Shown here: in pieces, positions 34,431 through 47,474 of the stretch
How positions within the stretch are numbered: position 1 is the stretch's first letter
Layout: every line of letters starts with the position of its first letter
From: Ruminococcus sp.
Lineage (GTDB): Bacteria; Bacillota; Clostridia; Oscillospirales; Acutalibacteraceae
Direction of reading: 5' to 3'
Assembly: GCA_022768065.1 (NCBI GenBank)
Contig: JALELS010000003.1
Location: 1 to 58,382 of the forward strand
Length of the DNA: 58,382 nucleotides
Position numbers and translations under genes: made by a program
Notes under the pieces: model-generated
The model's database searches: none
Seen by the model: only the letters and a program-made list of their open reading frames with translations
Told to the model about the DNA's origin: nothing

Positions 34431-35759
34431 ATGGACTCGTTTTCCGAGATATGGTCTGCGGCGTGCGATTATATGAAAAACGCGCTTAATGTCAGCGAAG
34501 TTGCGTTTAATTTGTGGATTTCGCCGCTTGTTCCCGAGAGCTTTGACGGGCAGACCGCAAAATTTACCTGCCCCACGGCATATAAAATACAGATAATTAC
34601 CGCAAGATACGATGCCACAATCAAAGAGGCTTTGACGGCTGTTATGGGCTTTGACGATATAGAGGTAATTTACCTTTATAAACCCGAAAAAACCGACGAC
34701 GACGAAAAAGAGCAAAATACCGAAAAAAATCATCTTTCTTCGCGTGACAGCTCAAGCACGTTTGAAAATTTCATAGTCGGCTCGACAAACAAATTTGCCT
34801 ATGCCACGGCTCTCAACGCAGCCGAAAATCCGGGTGAGGAATACAATCCCCTGTTTATTTACGGCAAGAGCGGACTCGGCAAAACGCATCTTTTAAAAGC
34901 CATTAAAAACCGAATGCTCGAAAAAAATCCGTCGGCAAACGTTCTTTATACCACAAGTGAAAATTTTACAAACGACCTTATTTATTATCTCGGCAAAAAA
35001 AATATGGGCGAATTTCACGACAAGTACAGAAACGTCGACGCGCTTTTAATAGACGATATTCAGTTTATAGCAAATAAAAAGAGCACCGAAGAGGAATTTT
35101 TCCACACCTTCAATGCTTTAACCGAAGTCAACAAGCAAATTGTTTTGACGTCGGATAATCCGCCCGACGAAATACCCACTCTTCAGGACAGGCTCAAAAC
35201 CCGTTTCACCTGGGGAATGATGGCGGATATTACTCCCCCCGACCTCGAAACAAGAATGGCTATCGTAAAAAGCAAGGCGGACGGCCTCGGCCTTACACTA
35301 CCCAACAACATAGTCGAATTTATAGCCGAGCAGGTAAAATACAACGTCCGTCAGCTTGAGGGAGCGGTAAACAAAATAAACGCTCTTACAAAGCTCGCCG
35401 GAAAAGAACCCACAATAGATTTGGCACGGGACGCCATAAAAGAGGTTCTCAACTTCAATCAGCCTATCTCGGTCACCATAAGCAACATTATAAACAACGT
35501 CGGAAACACTTTCGGAATATCCCCCGAAAACATAATGTCCGACAAGCGCGATAAAAACATTAAGGACGCAAGGCAGGTTTCAATGTACATAATCCGCGAA
35601 ATCACCGGAATGAAGCTTGTCGATATAGGAAACGTTTTTAACGGCAAAACACATTCCACCGTCAATCACTCTATAGAAGTAATTGAAGACAGGATGAATG
35701 AAAATCCCGTATTCAAAAAAACGGTGGAGGATATTATTAAAAACACACAGGAGTTTTAA
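34431..35759 (+). CDS. dnaA: Chromosomal replication initiator protein DnaA
   Basis: 442 residues from ATG 34431, which has CGGAG upstream. Domain I (about 1-75), a short acidic domain II (about 85-108), AAA+ domain with Walker A GKSGLGKT (145-152) and Walker B LLIDDI (205-210), and DNA-binding domain IV. DnaA opens oriC. Domain IV departs from the family: the near-invariant GRDHTT that reads the DnaA box is GKTHST (residues 405-410), so the base-contacting Asp is Thr407 and one Thr is Ser409; the arginine in DARQ is kept. This goes with the absence of standard DnaA boxes nearby. The frame is intact and the gene is the first of the plus-strand replication cluster. Confidence 0.98.
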   Translation: MDSFSEIWSAACDYMKNALNVSEVAFNLWISPLVPESFDGQTAKFTCPTAYKIQIITARYDATIKEALTAVMGFDDIEVIYLYKPEKTDDDEKEQNTEKNHLSSRDSSSTFENFIVGSTNKFAYATALNAAENPGEEYNPLFIYGKSGLGKTHLLKAIKNRMLEKNPSANVLYTTSENFTNDLIYYLGKKNMGEFHDKYRNVDALLIDDIQFIANKKSTEEEFFHTFNALTEVNKQIVLTSDNPPDEIPTLQDRLKTRFTWGMMADITPPDLETRMAIVKSKADGLGLTLPNNIVEFIAEQVKYNVRQLEGAVNKINALTKLAGKEPTIDLARDAIKEVLNFNQPISVTISNIINNVGNTFGISPENIMSDKRDKNIKDARQVSMYIIREITGMKLVDIGNVFNGKTHSTVNHSIEVIEDRMNENPVFKKTVEDIIKNTQEF

Positions 35760-35963
35760 ACAAGTTTTGATTTTCGACATACCGGTTTTGAACAGTTAAA
35801 TTTTGTCTGTTAATTGAACAACTTTTAAACATCGAAATAACAATCGCAAAGCCTTGTTTTTTTCTTTTGTATAAACGGTTTCGGGAGTTTTAGACATTTC
35901 GCCGCGCACTAATAATAATACTATTTATATATTTTATTTATTTTATTTTGAAAGGAAATCTTT
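35760..35963 (+). promoter_or_regulatory. dnaA-dnaN gap with four TTTTNRACA repeats (candidate oriC part)
   Basis: Same-strand nonamers TTTTCGACA (35771-35779), TTTTGAACA (35786-35794), TTTTAAACA (35823-35831) and TTTTAGACA (35888-35896), with a weaker AATTGAACA at 35812. The 3' end is an AT-rich tract (35910-35945). No TTATNCACA is present. This gap is where several Firmicutes have a DnaA-box cluster; identity of these sites as DnaA boxes is inferred. Confidence 0.6.
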
Positions 35964-37070
35964 ATGAAATTTGAATGCAGCACACATATCCTCTCCGATA
36001 TATGTTCAAATGTTCAGAGAGCCGTTTCTCAAAAAACATCAATACCGTCTCTTGAGGGCATTATGATTAAGGCGGAGGGAAACACGGTAACTCTCACGGG
36101 ATACGATCTTGAAGTCGGAATGATAACTTCGGCGGACGCCGACGTCAGAGAAAACGGCAGCATTATATTAAACGCCAAAATTCTCTGCGACATTCTGAGA
36201 AATCTTCCCGAGGACAGAGTTTCATTTGAAGCCGACGAAAGACTTTCCTGCAAAATAAAGAGCGGTGAGGCGGAATTTACGCTTGTGGGCACAAGCTCCG
36301 CGGAATATCCCGAATTGCCCTCGGTAAACGGCGGTTTCCCCGTTGTTATCGACAGCGAGCTTTTAAAGGATATGATAAGAAAAACCATTTTTGCGACAGC
36401 CGAAAACGACGCAAAGATAGTACATACCGGCGTCAGATTCGAGATAGGAGACAACAATATCCGCCTTGTTGCGGTTGACGGTTTCCGCCTTGCGATAAGA
36501 AACGAAAAAATCGACTATGCGGGCGACGAAAAGATATTTGTGGTTCCTAAAAAAACCCTTAACGAGGTATTAAAACTCTCTGCCGGCGAGGACGGAAAAA
36601 TATCCATGAGCATAGGCAAGAGGCACATAACCTTTAAAATAGGCGATTACGATATAGTTTCACGTCTTCTCGACGGCGAATTTTTAAATTACAAAGCCGC
36701 AATTTCGGGCAACACGACGGGAACGGTAAAGGTAAACGTCAGAAACTTCATAAACAGTATCGAGAGAACGTCTCTTATTATAACCGACAGAGCAAAAAGC
36801 CCTATCAGATGTATTTTTGATAAGGATATGATAAAAATTTCCAGCGTTACCGTTCTCGGCTCGGCAAACGACAGAGTTCCCGCCGAAATGAACGGCGAAA
36901 AGCTTGAAATGGGCTTTAACAACAAGTTTTTGCTTGGCGCTCTCAGAGTTTGCGACACCGACGAAGTGATAATAAAGCTTTCAAGCCCCGTTCACCCCAT
37001 AATAATCGTACCGACGGACGGCGACAGCTTCTTATTCTTAATTTTACCGGTAAGGCTTAAAACAGAATGA
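35964..37070 (+). CDS. dnaN: DNA polymerase III beta clamp
   Basis: 368 residues, usual length, three similar clamp domains. MKFECSTHILSDICSNVQRA, PSLEGIMIKA, TGYDLEVGM, and the C-terminal peptide-binding end VHPIIIVPTDGDSFLFLILP are characteristic. It forms the ring that tethers DNA polymerase. AAAGGAAATC precedes the ATG. Its stop overlaps the yaaA start (ATGA). Confidence 0.98.
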   Translation: MKFECSTHILSDICSNVQRAVSQKTSIPSLEGIMIKAEGNTVTLTGYDLEVGMITSADADVRENGSIILNAKILCDILRNLPEDRVSFEADERLSCKIKSGEAEFTLVGTSSAEYPELPSVNGGFPVVIDSELLKDMIRKTIFATAENDAKIVHTGVRFEIGDNNIRLVAVDGFRLAIRNEKIDYAGDEKIFVVPKKTLNEVLKLSAGEDGKISMSIGKRHITFKIGDYDIVSRLLDGEFLNYKAAISGNTTGTVKVNVRNFINSIERTSLIITDRAKSPIRCIFDKDMIKISSVTVLGSANDRVPAEMNGEKLEMGFNNKFLLGALRVCDTDEVIIKLSSPVHPIIIVPTDGDSFLFLILPVRLKTE

Positions 37071-37324
37071 AAAACGTAATTAAAATTAAGGCAAAGGTTG
37101 CCGAAAAAAAAGTAAAACAGATATTTATAGATACCGACTTTATACGCCTTGACGCGGCGCTCAAGCTTTGTGACGCCGTGGGCTCGGGAGGTATCGCAAA
37201 AATGATAATACAGGACGGCGAAGTCAGAGTAAACGGTGAAGTCTGCGTTCAAAGGGGCAAAAAGCTCCGTGACGGAGATGAATTCAGCTTTGACGGAAAA
37301 TATTACGAGGTCATAAAAAAATGA
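37067..37324 (+). CDS. yaaA: S4-domain RNA-binding protein YaaA
   Basis: 85 residues, mostly an S4 domain: FIRLDAALKLCDAVGSGGIA, then KMIIQDGEVRVNGEVCVQRG and KKLRDGDEF. Found between dnaN and recF in many Firmicutes, where it is associated with ribosome assembly. It overlaps dnaN and recF by four bases at each end (ATGA). It is slightly longer at the N-terminus than the B. subtilis protein. Confidence 0.93.
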   Translation: MKNVIKIKAKVAEKKVKQIFIDTDFIRLDAALKLCDAVGSGGIAKMIIQDGEVRVNGEVCVQRGKKLRDGDEFSFDGKYYEVIKK

Positions 37325-38412
37325 CGGTAAAAGAGCTTTCGGTCGCGGATTACAGAAACATTGAAAAAATGAATATTACCCCCTCCGAGAGCGTAAACGT
37401 CATTTACGGAGAAAACGCTCAGGGAAAAACCAATCTGCTTGAGAGCATATGGCTTTTTACCGGCTGTAAGAGCTTCCGCTCAAAAAGAGATAAGGAGCTT
37501 GTAAAATTCGGCGCGTCGTTCGCGAAAAACGAGATGAAATTTTTTGCAAAAGGGCGCGAGCAATCGGCGGTAATATATATAGATAAAAAGCGTACCGCCA
37601 TGAAAAACGGAGTAACTCTTCGTTCCCCTGCGGAGCTGATAGGCGAATTTTACGCGGTTATATTTTCTCCGTCGCATCTGTCGCTTGTAAAGGACGGGCC
37701 GGTTTTCAGAAGAAAATTTCTGGATACGGCTTTGTGCGAAATAAAGCCGTATTACGCAAAGGCGCTCGCAAAATACACACATACCCTTTTTCAGAGAAAC
37801 GCTCTTTTAAAAGACATTCAGTTTCACAGCGAGCTTTACGACACGCTTGACGCCTGGGACGAAAAGCTTTCGTCATACGGTGCGGCGGTAATATCGGAGC
37901 GAATAAAATATACCTCTCTTTTAAGCGAATTTTCCGCAAAAATATATGACGGACTGTCGGGCGGCAAAGAAAAAATGAGCGTAGAATATACCGACAACGC
38001 AAAGGTATATTCCGACGACCCGTACGAAATAAAGGATTTTCTCTTAAACAGACTCAGAGAAACACGGCGCGACGATATTTACAATAAGATAACGTCGATA
38101 GGTCCTCACAGAGACGACCTTGATATTAAAATCGACGGCTTGTCGGCGCGCAGCTTCGGCTCGCAGGGGCAGCAGCGCTCCTCGGCGCTCTCTTTAAAGC
38201 TCAGCGAATCGGAAATTATAAAAGAAATCACGGGCGAAGAGCCGGTAATACTTCTTGACGACGTTATGAGCGAGCTTGATTTAAAAAGGCAGGATTATAT
38301 CCTGAACAATATAAGCGGCAGGCAGGTTTTTATAACCTGCTGCGACCCGAATACCGTTTTGAGACTGTGCGAGGGTAAAACCTTCCACATCAAAGACGGC
38401 GGAGAAATATAA
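37321..38412 (+). CDS. recF: DNA replication and repair protein RecF
   Basis: 363 residues, SMC-like ATPase. Walker A GENAQGKT at 30-37, signature segment SFGSQGQQRSSALSLKLSE and Walker B VILLDDVMSELD. It helps load RecA at gaps on single-stranded DNA. Start overlaps yaaA and stop overlaps remB (TAATG), a tight translational chain. Confidence 0.96.
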   Translation: MTVKELSVADYRNIEKMNITPSESVNVIYGENAQGKTNLLESIWLFTGCKSFRSKRDKELVKFGASFAKNEMKFFAKGREQSAVIYIDKKRTAMKNGVTLRSPAELIGEFYAVIFSPSHLSLVKDGPVFRRKFLDTALCEIKPYYAKALAKYTHTLFQRNALLKDIQFHSELYDTLDAWDEKLSSYGAAVISERIKYTSLLSEFSAKIYDGLSGGKEKMSVEYTDNAKVYSDDPYEIKDFLLNRLRETRRDDIYNKITSIGPHRDDLDIKIDGLSARSFGSQGQQRSSALSLKLSESEIIKEITGEEPVILLDDVMSELDLKRQDYILNNISGRQVFITCCDPNTVLRLCEGKTFHIKDGGEI

Positions 38413-38657
38413 TGTATATTTTGATAAGCCAGGAAAAGACAATCACAACGGACGGAATACTCGGTATATTTGACCTTGACAACACAACCGTGAGCAAGGC
38501 TTCGCGCGAATATATAAATTACGCGGAAAAAAGCAAGGAGTGCGAAACGGTGTCATACGATTTGCCGAAATCCTTTATAGTAAAGGTAAAAGACGGACGG
38601 AGAAAAGTATATATATCACCGTTTTCAACGAGTACGATATTCAAGAGATTAAAATAG
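38412..38657 (+). CDS. remB: RemB/YaaB family (DUF370-like) regulator
   Basis: 81 residues: MYILISQEKTITTDGILGIF, DLDNTTVSKASREYINYAEK, then FIVKVKDGRRKVYISPFSTSTI. This matches the small extracellular matrix regulatory protein RemB located between recF and gyrB in B. subtilis. It overlaps recF by one base (TAATG). RemA-type proteins bind DNA; RemB function is less clear. Confidence 0.88.
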   Translation: MYILISQEKTITTDGILGIFDLDNTTVSKASREYINYAEKSKECETVSYDLPKSFIVKVKDGRRKVYISPFSTSTIFKRLK

Positions 38658-38695
38658 AAAATTCTGTAAAATTTATTCGGATTTTGTATAACTGA

Positions 38696-40681
<1,986 letters not shown>

Positions 40682-40693
40682 AAGAGGTAGAAT

Positions 40694-43309
40694 ATGAGCA
40701 CAAACAAAGATACCGGGCATCATTCGGAATACGTGCCGCTTGAGGACCAAAAAATCATAAACGTCGAGATAAACAAGGAAATGAGAAAATCCTTCCTCGA
40801 CTACTCGATGTCGGTCATAGTGTCGCGTGCGCTCCCCGATGTACGCGACGGCTTAAAGCCCGTTCACAGAAGAATTTTATATACTATGTATGAAAACGGT
40901 CTGTATCCCGAAAAGGCATACAGAAAGTGCGCCGACACGGTAGGTTCCGTGCTCGGTCGTTACCATCCGCACGGCGATGCGTCGGTATACGACGCAATGG
41001 TTCGTCTCGCACAGGATTTCTCAATGAGATACCCCCTTGTGGACGGCCACGGAAACTTCGGTTCGGTGGACGGTGACCCGCCTGCCGCTTACCGTTATAC
41101 AGAGTCGAGAATGAGCAAAATTTCTATGGAAATGCTCACAAATCTCGACAAAGATACCGTAGATATGATGAGAAACTACGACGACCGTTTAAACGAGCCG
41201 GTAGTTTTGCCGTCACGTTTCCCGAACCTTCTCGTAAACGGTTCAACCGGTATCGCCGTAGGTATGGCAACAAATATTCCGCCGCATAATATGCGCGAGG
41301 TAATCGACGGCATCTGCTGTCTTATAGATAATCCCGACGCCACTCTTGAGGAAATTATGGAGCACATAAAAGGCCCCGATTTCCCGACCGCGGGCATTAT
41401 AATGGGCAGAGCCGGCATACGCGCCGCCTATGCAACCGGCAGAGGCAAGGTAACTCTCAGAGCGCGCGCCGAAATTGTCGAAAACGAAAAGAACGGCAGA
41501 TTTAAAATTGTAGTTACGGAGCTGCCGTATCAGGTAAACAAGGCAAGACTTATCGAGAGCATAGCAGAGCTTGTCAAGGATAAGAGAATAGAGGGCATTT
41601 CCGACATCAACGACTATTCCTCCGACCGCGCAGGTATGAGAATGGAAATAGACCTTAAAAGGGACGCAAATCCTCAGGTCATTTTAAATCAGCTCTATTC
41701 GTATACTCAGCTTCAGATATCCTACGGCATAATTCAGCTTGCCATAGTTGACGGCGAGCCGAAAATCCTCACATTAAAGCAGATTCTCGAAAAATATATA
41801 GACTTCCAGAAAGAAGTCATCATAAGAAGAACCAAATTCGACCTCAAAAAAGCGCTCGAAAGAGAACATATTTTAGAGGGTCTTGCACGCGCCATAGATA
41901 TAGTTGACGAGATTATAGCAACCATTCGAGCTTGCAAGGGCGGTCAGGCAGAGGCAAAGACCGCAATAATGGAAAAATTCGGTTTTGATGACGTTCAGGC
42001 AGCCGCCATTGTCGCTTTCAGACTCGGACAGCTCGCCGGACTCGAAATTCAGAAGATTCACAACGAGATGGAGGAGCTTCAGTCAAAAATTAACTATTTC
42101 AATGAAATACTCTCCTCCGACGAAAAAGTGCTCTCGATTGTAAAAGACGAATTGTCGGCAATCGGCAACAAATTCGGCGACGACAGAAGAACCGAAATAG
42201 TAAATGTCAGCGGCGAAGTTGATATAGAGGATCTTATCCCCAACGAAAACAGCGTATTTACCCTCACAACTCTCGGTTATATCAAGCGCCAGAGTGTTGA
42301 CACCTATCAGACTCAGCACCGCGGCGGCAGAGGCGTAAAGGGTATGACAAGGCGCGAGGAGGACGTTGCCGAGACAATGTTCACCTGCTCCACGCACGAC
42401 TATATAATGTTCTTTACGTCGGAGGGCAAGGTTTACAGATTAAAGGGCTACGAAATCCCCGAGGGAAGCCGTAATTCAAAGGGTATGAATATTGTCAATA
42501 TTCTGCCGCTCGGCGCGGACGAAAAGGTCACCGCCATGATAAGAGTTCCCGAATTCGGCACCGAAAAGCTCTATCTTTGCATGCTCACCAAAAACGGTAT
42601 CATAAAGCGTACCGAGCTTGACGCATATAAGAATGTCCGCAAAAACGGCATATTCGCAATAAATCTCGACGAGGGCGACAGTCTCCGCTTTGTAAAGCTC
42701 ACCGACGGTGAAAAGCAGATACTCATCGCAACCAAAAAGGGTATGTGCATAAGCTTTGACGAAAAGGACGCACGCTGCATCGGCAGAACCGCACGCGGAG
42801 TTAAGGCGATTACGCTCTCCGAGGGCGACGAAATTGCGGGCATGTGCGTTCCCGAAGAAAACAAAAAGGTGCTCACCGTTTCCGAAACGGGCTTCGGCAG
42901 ACGTTCCGACTTTGACAATTACCGCGTTCAGTCGCGCGGCGGCAAGGGCCTTATCAACTATCATACCGAAACCTACGGCGATGTTGCGGCTGTTGCAATG
43001 GTCGGCGACGACGAAGACGTAATTATGATTTCGTCCGACGGAATTATAATAAGAATCCCGGCTAAGGACATCAGCGTTTTTGCCCGTCCGTCAAAGGGCG
43101 TCCGCGTTATGAAAACAAACGAGGGCGAAAAGGTTGTAACCCTCTCGATAACCGAGCACGAGGCAGAAGAAGCCCCTGCGGAAAGCGGTGAAGAAAACAC
43201 CGATTCGGCGGCGGAAAATGACGGTATCGGCTCCGTGGCGGAAAACACCGAAGCCGAAAATACGGACGGCTCGGACGAAAGCGACGAAAATCCGACAGAA
43301 ATCGGGTAA
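40694..43309 (+). CDS. gyrA: DNA gyrase subunit A
   Basis: 871 residues. Breakage-reunion domain with the catalytic tyrosine Y135 in [10 protein letters not shown] and the quinolone-determining region [17 protein letters not shown]. The C-terminal beta-pinwheel has the GyrA box [11 protein letters not shown], which separates it from ParC. A very acidic tail (about 820-871, rich in Glu, Asp, Asn) ends the protein. At the position of E. coli Ser83 this protein has Ala96. Binding site AAAGAGG. No classical terminator directly follows; the next transcript begins with a separate promoter. Confidence 0.97.
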   Translation: MSTNKDTGHHSEYVPLEDQKIINVEINKEMRKSFLDYSMSVIVSRALPDVRDGLKPVHRRILYTMYENGLYPEKAYRKCADTVGSVLGRYHPHGDASVYDAMVRLAQDFSMRYPLVDGHGNFGSVDGDPPAAYRYTESRMSKISMEMLTNLDKDTVDMMRNYDDRLNEPVVLPSRFPNLLVNGSTGIAVGMATNIPPHNMREVIDGICCLIDNPDATLEEIMEHIKGPDFPTAGIIMGRAGIRAAYATGRGKVTLRARAEIVENEKNGRFKIVVTELPYQVNKARLIESIAELVKDKRIEGISDINDYSSDRAGMRMEIDLKRDANPQVILNQLYSYTQLQISYGIIQLAIVDGEPKILTLKQILEKYIDFQKEVIIRRTKFDLKKALEREHILEGLARAIDIVDEIIATIRACKGGQAEAKTAIMEKFGFDDVQAAAIVAFRLGQLAGLEIQKIHNEMEELQSKINYFNEILSSDEKVLSIVKDELSAIGNKFGDDRRTEIVNVSGEVDIEDLIPNENSVFTLTTLGYIKRQSVDTYQTQHRGGRGVKGMTRREEDVAETMFTCSTHDYIMFFTSEGKVYRLKGYEIPEGSRNSKGMNIVNILPLGADEKVTAMIRVPEFGTEKLYLCMLTKNGIIKRTELDAYKNVRKNGIFAINLDEGDSLRFVKLTDGEKQILIATKKGMCISFDEKDARCIGRTARGVKAITLSEGDEIAGMCVPEENKKVLTVSETGFGRRSDFDNYRVQSRGGKGLINYHTETYGDVAAVAMVGDDEDVIMISSDGIIIRIPAKDISVFARPSKGVRVMKTNEGEKVVTLSITEHEAEEAPAESGEENTDSAAENDGIGSVAENTEAENTDGSDESDENPTEIG

Positions 43310-43332
43310 TTCCGCAAAAAGTTATAACTTTA

Positions 43333-43362
43333 TTAACATTTCATTTACTTTTGCAATATATA
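43333..43362 (+). promoter_or_regulatory. Possible promoter of the CPBP-tadA-mrp genes
   Basis: TTAACA (43333-43338) and TATATA (43357-43362), 18 bases apart, before the structured leader. Weak -35 and AT-rich context. Confidence 0.45.
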
Positions 43363-43367
43363 ATTAT

Positions 43368-43464
43368 AAAGTAATTCGGCAGGGGACTACTGTCCGCTGC
43401 CGAAAACTTTACTGAAGCAGGAAAAACAGAACACAATACGGTTAAAAACCCATAACGCCTGCTT
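43368..43464 (+). other. Candidate structured leader RNA with two stems
   Basis: Stem 1: TTCGGCAG (43375-43382) with CTGCCGAA (43397-43404), inner GGAC/GTCC and loop TACT, outer AAAGT/ACTTT. Stem 2: AAGCAGG (43415-43421) with CCTGCTT (43458-43464), containing a small GGTT/AACC hairpin. The second stem ends 20 bases before the CPBP start codon. No T run follows. I do not recognise a known riboswitch family. Confidence 0.5.
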
Positions 43465-43484
43465 ATGAAGGGAAAAGCAAAATT

Positions 43485-44543
43485 ATGAACTATAACAACA
43501 ACGGATATTACGGCGGCAATTACCCTCCGCCCGGCGGAAACTATCCGCCGCCCCCACCGTATAATTGGCAGTATGACCCTCTCGCACAGGAGAAAAAAAG
43601 AGAAAAGAAAAATATCTCACGCGTAAGCATTGCCGTGGGTCTTGCGGTTATCGGCTTTACGCTTTTGAGCATGATAATCGGCGTGATCTTACGGGCAATA
43701 CCCGGCTTTATGACCGAATACAAGGGCAACGCGGTATTCAGCATATATTTTGACATGATTTATTCCGCGGTTATAATATGCGTGCCGTTTTTCTCGGCTT
43801 ATGCGTATTTAAAATCCAAGCACGATTTGCCGGAGGTTTTGCCGCTCGGAACAGCCAAAAACACGTCCGTATTTTTCCTGCTTGTTTTTGCCGGACTTAT
43901 GGCGTGCATAGCAGGCAGTTATGCGTCGAGCATTTTCGGAAATATTTTTAAAAATCTCTTCGGCATAGAATTTACCATGGCGGATGACGGCATAAAGCTG
44001 ACAACGGCGTCGGTAATTTTGCCGTATATCGTTAAAACCGCCGTTTTGCCTGCTCTCATAGAGGAGTTTGCGATGCGCGGCGTGGTTATGCAGTCACTGC
44101 GTAAATACGGCGACTGGTTTGCGATTATTATGTCGACATTGGTCTTTGCCCTTCTGCACGGCAATATGGTTCAAATACCGTTTGCATTCATAGCCGGTAT
44201 CGCCATAGGCTATGCCGTTACGGTAACGGGCAGTATGTGGACCGGCGTTTTAATACATTTTCTCAACAATCTCGCGTCGATAGCCATGCAGATAGGCATA
44301 GATAACTTTTCGGAAAGCACGGCTGCCGTAATCACAATGGCCATAGTTTTTGCGATAATGATAAGCGGTATTGTTTGCGCCGCGATATATTTTAAAAATT
44401 ATTCGCACGCTTACCCTCTCGCCGGGGGTGAGTGTAAAGTCCTTACACGGAACGAAAAAGCGAGAGCGTTTATAGTAACCGCCCCCATGATAATAGCAAT
44501 TTGCCTGCTTTTGTGGGAAACGGCTATGTATATTAAGTTCTGA
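43485..44543 (+). CDS. CPBP family intramembrane metalloprotease
   Basis: 352 residues. N-terminal proline/tyrosine-rich cytosolic tail (NYPPPGGNYPPPPPY) of about 40 residues, then about eight membrane spans. The CPBP (CAAX protease/bacteriocin-processing) motifs are present: EEFAMRGVV with the two glutamates, FALLHGN and VLIHFLNNLAS with the histidines. These enzymes cleave within membranes; substrate unknown. The Pro-rich tail is a possible protein-binding addition. tadA follows by one base, so the genes are cotranscribed. Confidence 0.9.
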   Translation: MNYNNNGYYGGNYPPPGGNYPPPPPYNWQYDPLAQEKKREKKNISRVSIAVGLAVIGFTLLSMIIGVILRAIPGFMTEYKGNAVFSIYFDMIYSAVIICVPFFSAYAYLKSKHDLPEVLPLGTAKNTSVFFLLVFAGLMACIAGSYASSIFGNIFKNLFGIEFTMADDGIKLTTASVILPYIVKTAVLPALIEEFAMRGVVMQSLRKYGDWFAIIMSTLVFALLHGNMVQIPFAFIAGIAIGYAVTVTGSMWTGVLIHFLNNLASIAMQIGIDNFSESTAAVITMAIVFAIMISGIVCAAIYFKNYSHAYPLAGGECKVLTRNEKARAFIVTAPMIIAICLLLWETAMYIKF

Positions 44544-44544
44544 T

Positions 44545-45012
44545 ATGGACAAAAATGATTTTATGCGCCTGGCTTTACTCGAAGCCGAAAAGGCTTTTCT
44601 TGACGGTGAAGTGCCCGTGGGAGCCGTAATAGTGAGAGACGGTGAGGTTATTTCAACAGGCAGAAACCGCCGTGAAAAAGGCAAAAACGCCCTGTGCCAT
44701 GCCGAAATCGAAGCTATTGACGGCGCTTGCCGCGCGCTTTCGGGCTGGCGGCTTCCGAGGTGCGAAATGTACGTAACGCTTGAACCCTGCCCCATGTGCG
44801 CCGGGGCGATTATAAATGCAAGGCTCGAAAAGGTCACGTTCGGCGCATACGACGAAAAAAACGGCGCGGCAGGTTCAAAAATAAATTTATTTGATGTTCC
44901 GTTTACGTTCCGTCCCGAATACGAGGGCGGCGTAATGGAGGAAGATTGCAGGAGAATTCTCTCGGACTTCTTTGCGAAGCTCCGTGAAAAAAGAAAAGAG
45001 GAAAAACAATGA
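44545..45012 (+). CDS. tadA: tRNA adenosine(34) deaminase TadA
   Basis: 155 residues. Zinc deaminase motifs His52-Ala-Glu54 and Pro-Cys82-x-x-Cys85 (EPCPMCAGAI), plus the FGAYDEKNGAAGS segment that distinguishes TadA. It converts A34 to inosine in tRNA-Arg(ACG). The stop overlaps the next gene (ATGA). Confidence 0.95.
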   Translation: MDKNDFMRLALLEAEKAFLDGEVPVGAVIVRDGEVISTGRNRREKGKNALCHAEIEAIDGACRALSGWRLPRCEMYVTLEPCPMCAGAIINARLEKVTFGAYDEKNGAAGSKINLFDVPFTFRPEYEGGVMEEDCRRILSDFFAKLREKRKEEKQ

Positions 45013-45830
45013 GCGAAGGTTGCACACATGACTGCTCAACCTGCGGCGAAAGCTGCAGCGAGAGAAAAGCGGAGGATATGAAGCTTCGTCAAAACGATTA
45101 CAGCAATATAAAAAAGGTTATAGCGGTAGTCAGCGGCAAGGGCGGCGTAGGAAAAAGCCTTGTCACATCGCTTCTTGCTTCGGCTTCACAGGCGCGCGGA
45201 TATGAGACGGCGGTTATGGACGCCGACGTTACGGGTCCGTCAATCCCCAAGGCATTCGGCATTCACGAACGCGCCATGGGCAGCGACGAGGGTATGTTCC
45301 CGGTTGAGAGCAAGAGCGGAATCAAGGTAATGAGCATAAATTTACTGCTCGAAAAAGAGGACGCACCCGTAGTTTGGCGCGGACCCGTTATTTCGGGCGT
45401 AATAAATCAGTTCTGGCAAGAGGTTCTCTGGGGCGACGTGGACTATATGTTTGTGGATATGCCCCCCGGCACGGGCGACGTTCCGCTGACGGTATTTCAG
45501 AGCCTGCCCGTTGACGGCATTATAATTGTCACAACTCCGCAGGACCTTGTCACCATGATAGTCAAAAAGGCGTACAATATGGCAAAGATGATGAATGTTC
45601 CGATAATCGGACTTGTCGAAAATATGAGCTATTTTGAGTGCCCCGACTGTAAAAAGAAATACAATATATTCGGCGAGAGCAAGATAGACGAGGTAGCAAA
45701 GGAGCTCGGCGTTCCGGTGCTCGCACGTCTGCCGATAGACCCCAAAACCGCTTCTCTTGTTGATAAGGGCGCTGTGGAGCTCTGCGACACTGAAAAAATT
45801 GCCCCCATAATAGACAAGCTGCCGAAATAA
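45009..45830 (+). CDS. Mrp/NBP35 family iron-sulfur carrier ATPase
   Basis: 273 residues. P-loop GKGGVGKS at 43-50 with the signature lysine, MDADVTGPSIPKAFG, and FVDMPPGTGDVPL. The CPDC (ECPDCKKKYNIFG) motif is the conserved metal site in this family. An additional N-terminal segment has four cysteines (C5, C9, C12, C16: CTHDCSTCGESC), as in clostridial Mrp proteins. It carries Fe-S clusters to apo-proteins. Coupled to tadA by ATGA; a terminator follows. Confidence 0.93.
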   Translation: MSEGCTHDCSTCGESCSERKAEDMKLRQNDYSNIKKVIAVVSGKGGVGKSLVTSLLASASQARGYETAVMDADVTGPSIPKAFGIHERAMGSDEGMFPVESKSGIKVMSINLLLEKEDAPVVWRGPVISGVINQFWQEVLWGDVDYMFVDMPPGTGDVPLTVFQSLPVDGIIIVTTPQDLVTMIVKKAYNMAKMMNVPIIGLVENMSYFECPDCKKKYNIFGESKIDEVAKELGVPVLARLPIDPKTASLVDKGAVELCDTEKIAPIIDKLPK

Positions 45831-45863
45831 ATTAAATAACCGTGTCCTTGAGACAACATCTAC

Positions 45864-45895
45864 AAAAACACCTACCCTCTCGGCAGGTGTTTTTT
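45864..45895 (+). terminator. Terminator of the CPBP-tadA-mrp operon
   Basis: AAAACACCT (45865-45873) pairs with AGGTGTTTT (45885-45893), followed by further T. The stem resembles the one at 56052-56100. Confidence 0.9.
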
Positions 45896-45907
45896 CAATA
45901 TTAAGTA

Positions 45908-47435
<1,528 letters not shown>

Positions 47436-47474
47436 TTCGGAATCGGCGTGAAAATAAAAAATAAGGAGTAAGAA

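Noticed and set aside
43374-43410. Terminator of gyrA
   Set aside because: The hairpin is strong, but on the plus strand it is followed by AACTTTACTG and no T run; a leader structure is more likely.
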